This document shows positions 37,091 to 45,398 of a stretch of DNA of 64,000 nt, in pieces. The position numbers and the translations under genes are program-made. The notes below the pieces were generated by a model, which ran no database searches, was not told the DNA's origin, and worked only from the letters and a program-made list of their open reading frames with translations. Positions within the stretch are counted from its first letter, which is position 1; every line of letters begins with the position of its first letter. This stretch comes from Nonomuraea helvata (GTDB lineage Bacteria; Actinomycetota; Actinomycetes; Streptosporangiales; Streptosporangiaceae), in the NCBI RefSeq assembly GCF_039535785.1, contig NZ_BAAAXV010000009.1, forward strand, positions 744,001 to 808,000, given 5' to 3'.

Positions 37091-37834
37091 TCAGCGACCC
37101 TGGTTGGCCACTGCTTCGATGGCGGCCTTGGCGGCATCCGGGTCCAGGTATTCGCCGCCCGGCCGCCGCGGCCGGAAGTCCGTGTCCAGCTCGTACAGCA
37201 GCGGAATGCCCGTCGGGATGTTGAGGCCCGCGATCTCCTCGTCGCCGATGCCGTCCAGGTGCTTGACCAGGGCCCTCAAGGAGTTGCCGTGGGCCGCCAC
37301 CAGGACCGTGCGGCCCGCCGCCAGGTCGGGGACGATCTCGTCGTACCAGTACGGGAGCATGCGGTCGACGACGTCCTTCAGGCACTCCGTACGGGGCATC
37401 AGCTCTGAGGGCAGCAGGGCGTAGCGGGGGTCGCCGGCCTGGGAGTATTCGTCGTCGTCCGCGATCGGGGGCGGCGGCACGTCGTACGAGCGGCGCCACA
37501 GCATGAACTGCTCGTCGCCGAACTCCTCGCGCGTCTGCGCCTTGTTCTTGCCCTGGAGTGCGCCGTAGTGGCGCTCGTTGAGGCGCCAGCTGCGCTTGAC
37601 CGGCAGCCAGGCCAGGTCGGCCTCTCCCAGCGCCAACTGGGCCGTCTGGATGGCCCTGGTGAGCAGGCTGGTGTGGACGACGTCCGGGCGCAGCCCGCTG
37701 TCCTGGAGGAGCTTGCCGCCGCGGCGGGCCTCGTCCTCGCCCTTGGCCGAGAGGGTCACGTCCACCCAGCCGGTGAACAGGCCCTTCGCGTTCCAGTCAC
37801 TCTCGCCGTGCCTAAGCAGCACCAAAGTCGCCAT
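37091..37834 (-). CDS. gpmA: 2,3-bisphosphoglycerate-dependent phosphoglycerate mutase
   Basis: 247 residues from ATG 37834. The phosphohistidine is in LVLLRHGESDWNAKGLFTGW; the second His is in VLVAAHGNSLRALVKHLDGI; substrate loop RRSYDVPPPP and NERHYGALQGKNKAQTREEF. It interconverts 3- and 2-phosphoglycerate. In mycobacteria gpm1 lies beside senX3, with mshA and a YbjN-like gene on its other side; the same genes are here, but 5 kb of accessory genes separate gpmA from senX3. Confidence 0.97.
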   Translation of the reverse strand: MATLVLLRHGESDWNAKGLFTGWVDVTLSAKGEDEARRGGKLLQDSGLRPDVVHTSLLTRAIQTAQLALGEADLAWLPVKRSWRLNERHYGALQGKNKAQTREEFGDEQFMLWRRSYDVPPPPIADDDEYSQAGDPRYALLPSELMPRTECLKDVVDRMLPYWYDEIVPDLAAGRTVLVAAHGNSLRALVKHLDGIGDEEIAGLNIPTGIPLLYELDTDFRPRRPGGEYLDPDAAKAAIEAVANQGR

Positions 37835-37885
37835 GTCGCCAATCCTATGGTTACCGGAGTCGGGGGCGGTTCTGTGGATCAAACG

Positions 37886-38365
37886 TCAACGCTGGGGGTC
37901 GGCGAAACGGGCGAACGCCTGCAGGTTGGCGAGCGACTCCCCGCGCTTGGCCCGCCACTCCCACTCCCGCCGGATCGACGACGCGAAGCCGAGCTCCAGG
38001 GCCCGGTCGAACCAGTCGTCCGAGTACGTCAGCACGCACCCCAGCAGCCGGTCCACCTCGTCCTGCGTGATGGCGGCCAGCGGCACCCGTCCCACCAGGT
38101 AGACGTCCCCGACGGGGTCGAGCGAGAAGTGCACGCCGTACATCGAGCCGTTCTTGCCGAGCAGCCAGCGGTAGAACTCGGTGTGGTTCTCGTCGGGCTG
38201 GCGGCAGAAGAACGCCTCGACGTGCAGCGCCTGCTCCCCCACGATCAGCCAGGTCATGGTGGCGAGCTTGTGTTGGCCGGGCAGTTTGACCAGGAACGCC
38301 CCCGGTCGCGGCTCGTCGTAGGAGACGTCCGCGGCCTTGAGCGCGGCTTCGACGACATCGCGCAT
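37886..38365 (-). CDS. YbjN-domain protein
   Basis: 159 residues, type III secretion chaperone-like YbjN fold: LPGQHKLATMTWLIVGEQAL, VEAFFCRQPDENHTEFYRWL, LGKNGSMYGVHFSLDPVGDV, YLVGRVPLAAITQDEVDRLL. Homologues sit beside mshA across actinobacteria (Rv0487 position). Function unknown; YbjN proteins affect stress and motility in other bacteria. Confidence 0.88.
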   Translation of the reverse strand: MRDVVEAALKAADVSYDEPRPGAFLVKLPGQHKLATMTWLIVGEQALHVEAFFCRQPDENHTEFYRWLLGKNGSMYGVHFSLDPVGDVYLVGRVPLAAITQDEVDRLLGCVLTYSDDWFDRALELGFASSIRREWEWRAKRGESLANLQAFARFADPQR

Positions 38366-38404
38366 GCCGACCAGGATAGAGGCCGCCAGAACAAAAGTAC
38401 GGAG

Positions 38405-39682
38405 CTAGAAGTTCAGGGCGACGGGCTTCTTGTGCATGTGCGCGGCGGCGGCCGCGTACACCTCCGTCAACCGGGCCGCGGTCGCCTGCCAGCCGAACGC
38501 GGCCGCATGCGACCGGGCGCCCTGCGCCAGCGAGTCGCGCCAGCGCGGCGAGGCGACGAAGCGGCGCAGCGCCTGCGCCCACTGCGCCGGGTCGTGGCCG
38601 TCCACGAGCAGCCCGGACACACCGTCCCGTACGGCGGTGCGCAGCCCGCCCACGGCGGCGGCCACAACGGGCGTGCCGCACGCCTGCGACTCCAGCGCGA
38701 CGAGGCCGAACGACTCGCTGTACGAGGGCACGACCGTCACCGAGGCCGCCCGGTACCAGTCGGCCAGCTCCTCCTGCGGGGCCGGGGGCACGAGGCGGAC
38801 GACGTCCGAGATGCCGAGTTCGGTGGCCATCTCGGCGAGAAGGGACGGTCTGGCCAGGCCGTTGCCCGACGGGCCGCCGACGCAGGCCACGACCAGGCGG
38901 TCACGGAGTGACGGGTCGTCGATGAGCATCCTGGAGGCGGCGCGGAGCAGGACGTCCGGGGCCTTGAGCGGCTGGATGCGGCCGACGAAGAGCAGCACGT
39001 GCGCGTCCTGAGGCAGGCCGAGCCGGCGGCGGGCGGCGCCTTGCGAGGCGGGCTGGAAGACGGTGAGGTTGACGCCCGGGTTCACGACGGCGACGCGCTG
39101 CTCGTCGGCGCGGTACAGCTCGATGAGCTCGCGCGCCTCGTCGACGGTGTTGGCCACGAGGCGGTCGGCGACGTCCACGACCTGCTGCTCGCCGACCACG
39201 CGGGCCTGCGGCTCCGGCTTGTCACCCCGGGCGAGGAGGAGGTTCTTGACCTTGGCCATGGTGTGCATGGTGTGCACGAGCGGCACGCCCCAGCGCTCCT
39301 TGGCCAGCCAGCCGACCTGGCCGGACAGCCAGTAGTGGGAGTGGATGACGTCGTAGCGGCCCGGGTCGTACATGGCCTCGGTGCGCAGCACCTCGGACAG
39401 GAACGCGCAGAGCTGGCTCGGGAGCTCGCTCCTGTCCATCTCCTCGTACGGGCCCGCGGTGAGGTGCCGTACGAGGACGCCCGGGGCGAGTTCGGCCACG
39501 GGTGGGAGGTCGCGCGCGGTGGCCCGGGTGAAGATCTCCACCTCCACGCCGAGCTGAGCGAGGCGTTTGGCGGACTCGACGATGTACACGTTCATGCCCC
39601 CGGCGTCGCCCGTCCCGGGCTGGTCCAGGGGTGACGTGTGCATGCTGATGGTCGCGACCCGGCTCACCCGTCGTCGCTTCAC
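38405..39682 (-). CDS. mshA: D-inositol-3-phosphate glycosyltransferase (mycothiol synthesis)
   Basis: 425 residues from GTG 39682 (GGAGG upstream). GT4 fold: N-terminal ATISMHTSPLDQPGTGDAGG, inositol-phosphate pocket residues in IHSHYWLSGQVGWLAKERWG, C-terminal UDP-GlcNAc domain FVGRIQPLKAPDVLLRAASR and SYSESFGLVALESQACGTPV. It makes GlcNAc-inositol-phosphate, the first mycothiol intermediate, in the cytosol. Mycothiol is limited to Actinomycetota, which fixes the phylum. Confidence 0.96.
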   Translation of the reverse strand: MKRRRVSRVATISMHTSPLDQPGTGDAGGMNVYIVESAKRLAQLGVEVEIFTRATARDLPPVAELAPGVLVRHLTAGPYEEMDRSELPSQLCAFLSEVLRTEAMYDPGRYDVIHSHYWLSGQVGWLAKERWGVPLVHTMHTMAKVKNLLLARGDKPEPQARVVGEQQVVDVADRLVANTVDEARELIELYRADEQRVAVVNPGVNLTVFQPASQGAARRRLGLPQDAHVLLFVGRIQPLKAPDVLLRAASRMLIDDPSLRDRLVVACVGGPSGNGLARPSLLAEMATELGISDVVRLVPPAPQEELADWYRAASVTVVPSYSESFGLVALESQACGTPVVAAAVGGLRTAVRDGVSGLLVDGHDPAQWAQALRRFVASPRWRDSLAQGARSHAAAFGWQATAARLTEVYAAAAAHMHKKPVALNF

Positions 39683-39839
39683 TCCACACCACCTCCAAGT
39701 CGGATACAACCATCCAGATTTTTGCGACATTCCCGACATTGGGTCATAACTAGGTGTTTAGGGCGGCCGTGAACCGGCTGTCGCCTTTCAGAGCCGGGGC
39801 ACGAGGCGGGCGTGGGGTGGGGGCGGGGCGGCTGGCAGG

Positions 39840-40592
39840 ATGAAGGGCATGCGGAGAACGGCTGTGGTGACCGGGGCGAGCAGTGGGATCGGCGAGGCGA
39901 CCGCGCGGAGGCTCGCCGCCGAGGGTTTCGAGGTGGTGGCGGGCGCGCGCAGGCGCGAGCGGCTGGACAAGCTGGCCGCGGACGTGGAGTCGATCAGACC
40001 CGTGACGCTGGACGTGACCTCCCAGGAGTCGGTCGACGCGCTGGTGGACTCGCTCGAGCGCTGCGACGTGCTGATCAACAACGCCGGCGGCGCCCTCGGC
40101 CTGGAGTCGGTGGCGGAGGGCCGGCTGGACGACTGGCAGCGCATGTACGACGTCAACGTGCTCGGCTCCCTGCGCATGACCCAGGCGCTCGTCCCCAAGC
40201 TCGTCGAGTCGGGCGACGGCGTGCTGGTGATGATCACTTCGACTGCGGGCCTGGTGTCGTACGAGGGCGGCGGCGGCTACTGCGCGGCCAAGCACGCCCA
40301 GACGTCGATGGTCGAGACGCTCCGCCTGGAGCTGGTCGGGCAGCCGGTGCGGGTCGTGGAGATCGCCCCGGGCATGGTGCAGAGCGAGGGGTTCGCGGTC
40401 ACCCGCTTCCGCGGGGACGAGGAGGCCGCCGCGCGGGTCTACGCGGGCGTGCCCGACCCGCTGAGCTCGGACGACGTGGCCGACGCGGTCGCCTGGTGCG
40501 TGACCCGCCCCGCCCACGTGAACATCGACCGCATGATCATCCGGCCGAGGGCCCAGGCCGCCCAGCACAAGGTGCACCGCGTCAGTGGCTAG
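39840..40592 (+). CDS. short-chain dehydrogenase/reductase
   Basis: 250 residues. NAD(P) motif TGASSGIGEATARRLAAEGF, NNAGG, catalytic Ser in MITSTAGLVSYEGGGGYCAA with Tyr and Lys in YCAAK, and the helix after it. The classical SDR set is complete. ARRR after beta-2 suggests NADP. The eight-base overlap with the following methyltransferase gene suggests co-expression. Substrate unknown. Confidence 0.92.
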   Translation: MKGMRRTAVVTGASSGIGEATARRLAAEGFEVVAGARRRERLDKLAADVESIRPVTLDVTSQESVDALVDSLERCDVLINNAGGALGLESVAEGRLDDWQRMYDVNVLGSLRMTQALVPKLVESGDGVLVMITSTAGLVSYEGGGGYCAAKHAQTSMVETLRLELVGQPVRVVEIAPGMVQSEGFAVTRFRGDEEAAARVYAGVPDPLSSDDVADAVAWCVTRPAHVNIDRMIIRPRAQAAQHKVHRVSG

Positions 40593-41409
40593 AGCCCGCG
40601 ACCCGCGCCGGACAGTGCGCGTGTCGCCGGTCGGCACGATCACCCGGGGCACGACCGGGCACAACCGGCTGCGCCGCTCCGACCGGTGGGTCGTCGCCGT
40701 GCACGGCGGGCTGCTGCGGGCCGCGGAGCGGCCGCTCGTGGTGGATCTCGGGTACGGGGCGTCGCACACCACGACGCTGGAGCTGTTCACCCGGCTGCGC
40801 AGGGTGGCCCCGGGGGTCGAGGTGGTCGGGATCGAGATCGATCCGGCCAGGGTGGCGGTGGCGAAGCCGTACGAGAGGGAGGGGCTGAGCTTCCGGCTGG
40901 GCGGCTTCGAGCTGCCCGTCTCGCGCCCGCCGACGCTGGTGCGGGCCTTCAACGTCCTCCGGCAGTACGGCGAGGCCGAGGCGTGGCACTACTGGGACGT
41001 GCTCAGGAGCGGGCTGGCACCGGACGGCGTCCTGGTCGAGGGGACGTCGTCCGAGAACGGCCGGCGGGCGATCTGGGCAGGGCTGTCGCCGGAAGGGCCG
41101 CGGACGATCACGTTCTCGGCGCGTTTCGATGCTTTCGAGCGGCCTTCGGACCTGGCCGACCGCCTGCCCAAGACCCTCATCCACCGGAACGTGCCCGGTG
41201 AGCGGATTCATGCGTTCCTGAGCGATTTCGACCATGCCTGGGCGATGAGCGCGCCATATGGGGCTCACGGGCTGAAGCAGCGGTGGCTGGCCGCCGTGCG
41301 GGTGCTGTCCACGTCGTGGCCGGTGCCCATGGTCCCGCCGCTGGGCGGCCCGGCCCGCTGGCGGCTCGGCGAGCTGACTCTCCCCTGGTCGGCCGTCGAC
41401 CCGCGCTGA
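40585..41409 (+). CDS. class I SAM-dependent methyltransferase-like protein
   Basis: 274 residues from GTG 40585. SAM-binding motif I is LVVDLGYGASHTTTLELFTR and motif II VEVVGIEIDPARVAVA; motif IV-like FELPVSRPPTLVRAFNVLRQ. After residue 150 the sequence is specific to actinobacteria (VLVEGTSSENGRRAIWAGLS, IHAFLSDFDHAWAMSAPYG). The target is not apparent. Overlaps the SDR gene by eight bases. Confidence 0.8.
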   Translation: MARARDPRRTVRVSPVGTITRGTTGHNRLRRSDRWVVAVHGGLLRAAERPLVVDLGYGASHTTTLELFTRLRRVAPGVEVVGIEIDPARVAVAKPYEREGLSFRLGGFELPVSRPPTLVRAFNVLRQYGEAEAWHYWDVLRSGLAPDGVLVEGTSSENGRRAIWAGLSPEGPRTITFSARFDAFERPSDLADRLPKTLIHRNVPGERIHAFLSDFDHAWAMSAPYGAHGLKQRWLAAVRVLSTSWPVPMVPPLGGPARWRLGELTLPWSAVDPR

Positions 41410-41422
41410 GAAACCGCCGCCG

Positions 41423-41926
41423 TCAGAGGAGCGTCTCGAACACGGCGTAGGCCGCGCTGTCGAACAGCACGAAACGGACGTCCGCCACGGACGTGTCCGC
41501 CTGCCGCACCGCGTCGAGCGCGATCCGCGCGGCGTCGTCCAAGGGCCAGCCGTAGATGCCGGTCGAGATCGCGGGAAAGGCCACCGACCTGGCCCCCAGC
41601 GAGTCGGCCACCCGCAGCGACTCCCGGTAGCAGGAGGCCAGCAGCTCCGAGCGGTCTTCCGACTTCGAGTGAACCGGCCCGACCGTGTGGATCACCCACT
41701 TCGCGGGCAGCCGCCCGGCCGTCGTGGCCACCGCCTGGCCAGTGGGCAGGCCCTTTCCGTAGTGACCGGCCCGCAGCCGCCTGCACTCCTCGAGGATCTC
41801 CGGCCCGCCGCGGCGGTGAATCGCGCCGTCCACCCCTCCGCCGCCCATGAGGGAGGAGTTGGCGGCGTTGACGACGGCGTCCGCGCGCTGCTCGGTGATG
41901 TCGCCGCGCACCAGCGTGATCTCCAT
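41423..41926 (-). CDS. macrodomain O-acetyl-ADP-ribose deacetylase
   Basis: 167 residues from ATG 41926. Canonical macrodomain: ITLVRGDITEQRADAVVNAA, NSSLMGGGGVDGAIHRRGGP, GHYGKGLPTGQAVATTAGRL, WVIHTVGPVH, then AFPAISTGIYGWPLDDAARI. It removes acetyl or ADP-ribosyl groups in the cytosol. It is the last gene on a minus-strand run behind CtaG and DUF305. Confidence 0.94.
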   Translation of the reverse strand: MEITLVRGDITEQRADAVVNAANSSLMGGGGVDGAIHRRGGPEILEECRRLRAGHYGKGLPTGQAVATTAGRLPAKWVIHTVGPVHSKSEDRSELLASCYRESLRVADSLGARSVAFPAISTGIYGWPLDDAARIALDAVRQADTSVADVRFVLFDSAAYAVFETLL

Positions 41927-41942
41927 CGCACCGAGAGTGTCA

Positions 41943-42971
41943 TCATCGGCCGTCCCGCGCCAGCACCGGGGCCATGCGTACGGCCAGCAGGGCGAGCGCC
42001 GGCAGCGGCAGGAGCATGGACACGGCCCCGGCCAGGCGCTGGTCGGCGAGGAGGCCGGGCGCTCCTGGCGGGGCCACGAGCGAGAGCCAGCCGGCCGCCA
42101 CCGCGGGCCCGAGCAGCAGGAAGGCGCCGAGGGCAAGGTGGACCGCGGTCACGACGGCCAGCAGCCGGGCGCGTTCGGCCCACTGGACCGGGCCGGGCAG
42201 CGGGTCCACGGCTGCCACCACCCGGAACACCAGGAGGCCGATGCCGAGGAAGAGCAGCTCGGTCAGGAGGCGCGGGGCGTAGCCGGACAGGGACCAGGGA
42301 AGCCAGGAGGTGCCGTACAGGAGGAGGAAGGACACGGGGTAGACGGCCGTCAGGACGACGGGACGGGTGAGGAGCCCGGGGCCGGTGCGGTCGTGCCGGA
42401 AGGCCCTGGCGGCGAGGGTGAGCGGGGCGCCCAGGCTGAGCAGGAGCGGCGCGACGACGGTGAGCACCATGTGCTGGAGCGCCTGCGCCGAGAGCATCGC
42501 CCGTGAGTAGCTCCCGACCCCGCCGAGCAGCGCCCACGCCGCGAGCGCCAGCCCCGCGTGCCAGGCGAGCGCGCGGCCGGCCGGCCACGGACCGGCCCTG
42601 CGCGCGCCGACGACGTACGCCGCCGCGGGCAGCGCCAGGAGCAGCAGGACGGTCGGGTCCAGACGGAACTCCGTGATCAGCGCTCCGGGGGTGAAGGGGG
42701 CGAGCGCGTACTCCAGCGCGAGTTGCCCGTGGCCGCCGCCGCTGCCCGGAGGCGGCGGGGTACGCGACAGGCCGGCGGCCAGCCCGATGGCAGCCACCAT
42801 CACGGTCATCTCTCCGGCCGCCAGCCGGACGAAGGTACGGCGTACCGTGCGCAGGACGGCGAGCAGCACCACGACACCCGCGGCCACCGCCGCACCCGCG
42901 TAGACCGGGACCACCCTGAACGGGAAGGCCCTTACCGTGGCCGGGCGCTCGATCGGGTACGTCCTCGCCAT
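41943..42971 (-). CDS. CtaG-type cytochrome c oxidase assembly protein (short CopD remnant at N-terminus)
   Basis: 342 residues, about nine helices. The C-terminal 210 residues are CtaG: LALEYALAPFTPGALITEFR, then ALQHMVLTVVAPLLLSLGAP with the conserved HM, and VYPVSFLLLYGTSWLPWSLS. The first 90 residues (VVPVYAGAAVAAGVVVLLAV, GEMTVMVAAIGLAAGLSRTP) look like the final helices of CopD. Many actinomycetes have a CopD-CtaG fusion of over 600 residues; this is a trimmed form. It delivers copper to cytochrome oxidase. Next to a DUF305 gene, suggesting copper handling. Confidence 0.82.
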   Translation of the reverse strand: MARTYPIERPATVRAFPFRVVPVYAGAAVAAGVVVLLAVLRTVRRTFVRLAAGEMTVMVAAIGLAAGLSRTPPPPGSGGGHGQLALEYALAPFTPGALITEFRLDPTVLLLLALPAAAYVVGARRAGPWPAGRALAWHAGLALAAWALLGGVGSYSRAMLSAQALQHMVLTVVAPLLLSLGAPLTLAARAFRHDRTGPGLLTRPVVLTAVYPVSFLLLYGTSWLPWSLSGYAPRLLTELLFLGIGLLVFRVVAAVDPLPGPVQWAERARLLAVVTAVHLALGAFLLLGPAVAAGWLSLVAPPGAPGLLADQRLAGAVSMLLPLPALALLAVRMAPVLARDGR

Positions 42972-42974
42972 GGC

Positions 42975-43481
42975 TCAGCCCGCGTGCTCGGCGATGTCGG
43001 CCAGCTCGGCCTTCTGCGCCTGGACGACCTTGTCGGCCAGCTCCAGCGTGGGCCCGTGCCTGCCCGCCTTGCGCACCTCCTCGGCCATCATGACCCCGTG
43101 CTCCAGGTGCCCGGACAGCTCCTTCAGCCACTGCCGGTCGAACTCGGCCCCGGCCTTCAGCTCAGAGCCCATCCGGGTGGTCGGCTCCGGCGGCAGCGGC
43201 TCCCGCCAGGAGCGCAGCCACGACGACATCATCTCGATGTCCGCCTTCTCCTCCGGGATGAGCTTCTTGGCGAGCTCGCGGACGTACGAGCTCCTGCCCC
43301 GTTCGGCCGCCACTTCAGCCAGCTGGATCGTCTGCTGGTGGTGGGCGATCATCTCCTGGCTGAAGACCACGTCCACCTTGACGTGATCCACCGATGTGTC
43401 CGACGACGTGTCCGCCGCCGCCGCGCATCCCGCCGCCAGCACGAGGCCGAGCAGCGCCATAATTGCCGTGCTCCAACGCAT
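42975..43481 (-). CDS. DUF305 lipoprotein
   Basis: 168 residues from ATG 43481. Signal peptide with lipobox LAAGC (Cys at about residue 20). DUF305 repeats follow: VDVVFSQEMIAHHQQTIQLA and later EFDRQWLKELSGHLEHGVMM, ferritin-like helices with MIxHHxxxI motif. Family members are copper-linked extracytoplasmic proteins. Three bases separate it from ctaG. Confidence 0.9.
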   Translation of the reverse strand: MRWSTAIMALLGLVLAAGCAAAADTSSDTSVDHVKVDVVFSQEMIAHHQQTIQLAEVAAERGRSSYVRELAKKLIPEEKADIEMMSSWLRSWREPLPPEPTTRMGSELKAGAEFDRQWLKELSGHLEHGVMMAEEVRKAGRHGPTLELADKVVQAQKAELADIAEHAG

Positions 43482-43563
43482 GCCTGGAGATACGCGGAGC
43501 ACCGGACGAGGGTTCAGCCGACGTGGCGGGGTTCACACGCCCCAAATGCCAGCTCGACAGGTT

Positions 43564-43573
43564 GTAGAGCTAC
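43564..43573 (+). promoter_or_regulatory. candidate BlaI-type operator
   Basis: Palindrome GTAGAGCTAC lies 11 bases before the BlaI-family start codon. BlaI/MecI operators are built on TAC/GTA half-sites (TACTACA...TGTAGTA in M. tuberculosis); this one retains only the core, so the match is partial. Confidence 0.4.
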
Positions 43574-43583
43574 CCTGAAGGAC

Positions 43584-43940
43584 GTGAAGGGTCTTGGCGA
43601 GCTTGAGCGCAGCATCATGGACATCCTCTGGGCGGAGAACAGCCCGCTGACCGCCCGCGAAGTCGGCAGGCTCATAGCCGACCGCGACCTTGCCCCCACC
43701 ACGGTGATGACCGTGCTCGACCGCCTCACCCGTAAGGGCTTCCTTGAGCGCACCCGTGACGGACGCGCATGGAGATACGAACCCGCCGAAAGCCGCGACG
43801 CGTACATCGCCGAGCTTATGCTTGAGGCCTTGGACATGACGGGCGACCGATCGGCCGCCCTGACCCGCTTCGCCCAGGCCGTGTCCGGGACCGAGGCGGA
43901 GATCCTGCGCAGAGCCCTTACGGAGCTGGAGGAAGAGTGA
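43584..43940 (+). CDS. BlaI/MecI/CopY-family repressor
   Basis: 118 residues from GTG 43584 (AAGGA upstream). Winged helix: LGELERSIMDILWAENSPLT, AREVGRLIADRDLAPTTVMT, VLDRLTRKGFLERTRDGRAW. The C-terminal dimerisation helix includes the region cut by partner proteases in BlaI. The stop overlaps the start of the M56 peptidase gene (GTGA), the standard bla-type arrangement. Confidence 0.94.
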   Translation: MKGLGELERSIMDILWAENSPLTAREVGRLIADRDLAPTTVMTVLDRLTRKGFLERTRDGRAWRYEPAESRDAYIAELMLEALDMTGDRSAALTRFAQAVSGTEAEILRRALTELEEE

Positions 43941-44842
43941 TCACGGCAGCGGTGCTGGCAGCGCTCGCCACGGCGTGCGCGGTCGGCTCCTGGCGTTTCA
44001 CCTCGGCCCGGTGGACCTCGCGTGCTCCACGGCTGGCCATCATCGTCTGGCAGTCCCTGGGCGTGGCCTGGGGCCTGGCCACCACCGGCGCCATGCTCGC
44101 CTACGCGCTCGACCCGTACGGCGTGGGGGTGCTGCCGGGGCTGGTCGCGTTCGCGCGGGGAGAGCAGCCCCTGGAGGCGTGGGACCCGCTGCACGTGCTG
44201 GCCCTCATCGCGGGGCTGACCGCGCTGACGGTGCTGATCGCGGTGCTCCTCACGGCCGGCGTGCAGGCGCTGCGGGCGCGGCGGCGGCACCGCATGCTGC
44301 TCGCCCTGATCTCCCACGACGATCCCGGCGTGCCCGGAGTGCGGGTCCTCGACCACCCCGGCGCCGCGGCGTACTGCGTGCCCGGCCTGCGCTCGCAGGT
44401 CGTGGTGAGCGAGGGCGCGCTCAAGCTGCTGTCCGAGGACGAGCTGGAGGCCGTGCTCGCGCACGAGGCCGCGCATGTGCGCGAGCGGCACGACCTGGTG
44501 CTGCTGCCGTTCGCCGCACTGGGCAGGGCGCTGCCCTGGTCCAAGGTGGTGGCCGACGCGCAGGCGCAGGTGGAGCTGCTCATCGAGATGGCCGCCGACG
44601 ACCGCGCCCGGCGCTACTGCTCGCCGCGCCGGCTGGCGACGGCGCTGCTCAGGTTCGGTACGGCGGGCGCCATGCCGACGCCCCACGGCATGATCGGCGT
44701 GCACGCCCAGAACGTCATGGCCAGGGTCGACCGCCTGATCAAGCCGGGGCCGGAGCTGGCCACGTCCGCCCGCTACGCATACATCGCACTCTCTGTGGCA
44801 TTGGTCACCACGACGCCCTTCCTCTGGTTCCTCCAGCTCTGA
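43937..44842 (+). CDS. M56 (BlaR1-like) membrane metallopeptidase
   Basis: 301 residues. Two helices at the start (VLAALATACAVGSWRF; LAIIVWQSLGVAWGLATTGA), more near 90-115 and a final one (YIALSVALVTTTPFLWFLQL). Zinc site: LEAVLAHEAAHVRERHDLVL (HExxH). There is no penicillin-binding sensor domain, as in the short actinobacterial M56 proteins. It likely cleaves the coupled BlaI-like repressor. Confidence 0.93.
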   Translation: MITAAVLAALATACAVGSWRFTSARWTSRAPRLAIIVWQSLGVAWGLATTGAMLAYALDPYGVGVLPGLVAFARGEQPLEAWDPLHVLALIAGLTALTVLIAVLLTAGVQALRARRRHRMLLALISHDDPGVPGVRVLDHPGAAAYCVPGLRSQVVVSEGALKLLSEDELEAVLAHEAAHVRERHDLVLLPFAALGRALPWSKVVADAQAQVELLIEMAADDRARRYCSPRRLATALLRFGTAGAMPTPHGMIGVHAQNVMARVDRLIKPGPELATSARYAYIALSVALVTTTPFLWFLQL

Positions 44843-44859
44843 CGCTTGCTGGTGTTAGC

Positions 44860-44887
44860 CATCCTGCTTGCAAATGCAAGCAGGATG
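44860..44887 (+). promoter_or_regulatory. perfect inverted repeat upstream of XRE-HbhA operon
   Basis: CATCCTGCTTGC-AAAT-GCAAGCAGGATG, twelve paired bases around four. It begins 18 bases after the M56 stop and ends 16 bases before the XRE start, so it could be a terminator of the first or an operator of the second. Confidence 0.6.
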
Positions 44888-44903
44888 AGGCAGACTATGG
44901 GGC

Positions 44904-45395
44904 ATGGCACTACCCAAGGTCGGTTCGATCGGCGAATACATCCGCGACCAACGGCAGCAGGCGAAGATCTCGCTGCGGCAGCTGGCGGCGGCGGCAGGGG
45001 TCTCCAACCCCTACCTGAGCCAGATCGAGCGTGGGCTGCGCAAGCCGAGCGCGGAGATCCTCAACCAGATCGCCAAGGGTCTGCGCATCTCCTCGCAGGC
45101 GCTCTATGTGCAGGCGGGCCTCATCGAGGACCGCGAGCCGCCAAGTGACGTCATCACGGCAATAAGGGCCGACACGAATCTCACCGAGCGGCAACGCCAG
45201 GTGCTGATTGATATCTATGAGTCGTTCCGTAAGGAGAACCGCACCGAGGGTGAGCAGACCTCCCAGAATGCCGACCCTCGGCGCGACTCCGCATCGGACG
45301 ACGAACCACTGCCGGAGGAGTTTCTCGCCGCTCTTGAGCCCTTTGCGGCGCCCTCCGGCAACGGCAACGTCACCCAGGAAACCAAGGAAGGTTAA
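44904..45395 (+). CDS. XRE-family regulator of the HbhA operon (Rv0474-like)
   Basis: 163 residues. Classical HTH: IGEYIRDQRQQAKISLRQLA, AAAGVSNPYLSQIERGLRKP, SAEILNQIAKGLRISSQALY. The C-terminal tail is acidic and polar. Followed after three bases by the HbhA-like gene and then a DUF2516 gene, the same order as Rv0474-hbhA-Rv0476, so orthology is likely. Confidence 0.93.
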   Translation: MALPKVGSIGEYIRDQRQQAKISLRQLAAAAGVSNPYLSQIERGLRKPSAEILNQIAKGLRISSQALYVQAGLIEDREPPSDVITAIRADTNLTERQRQVLIDIYESFRKENRTEGEQTSQNADPRRDSASDDEPLPEEFLAALEPFAAPSGNGNVTQETKEG

Positions 45396-45398
45396 CCC

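Noticed and set aside
41692..43131. 479-codon minus-strand frame across the macrodomain and ctaG genes
   Set aside because: Out of frame with both recognised genes and without domain similarity.
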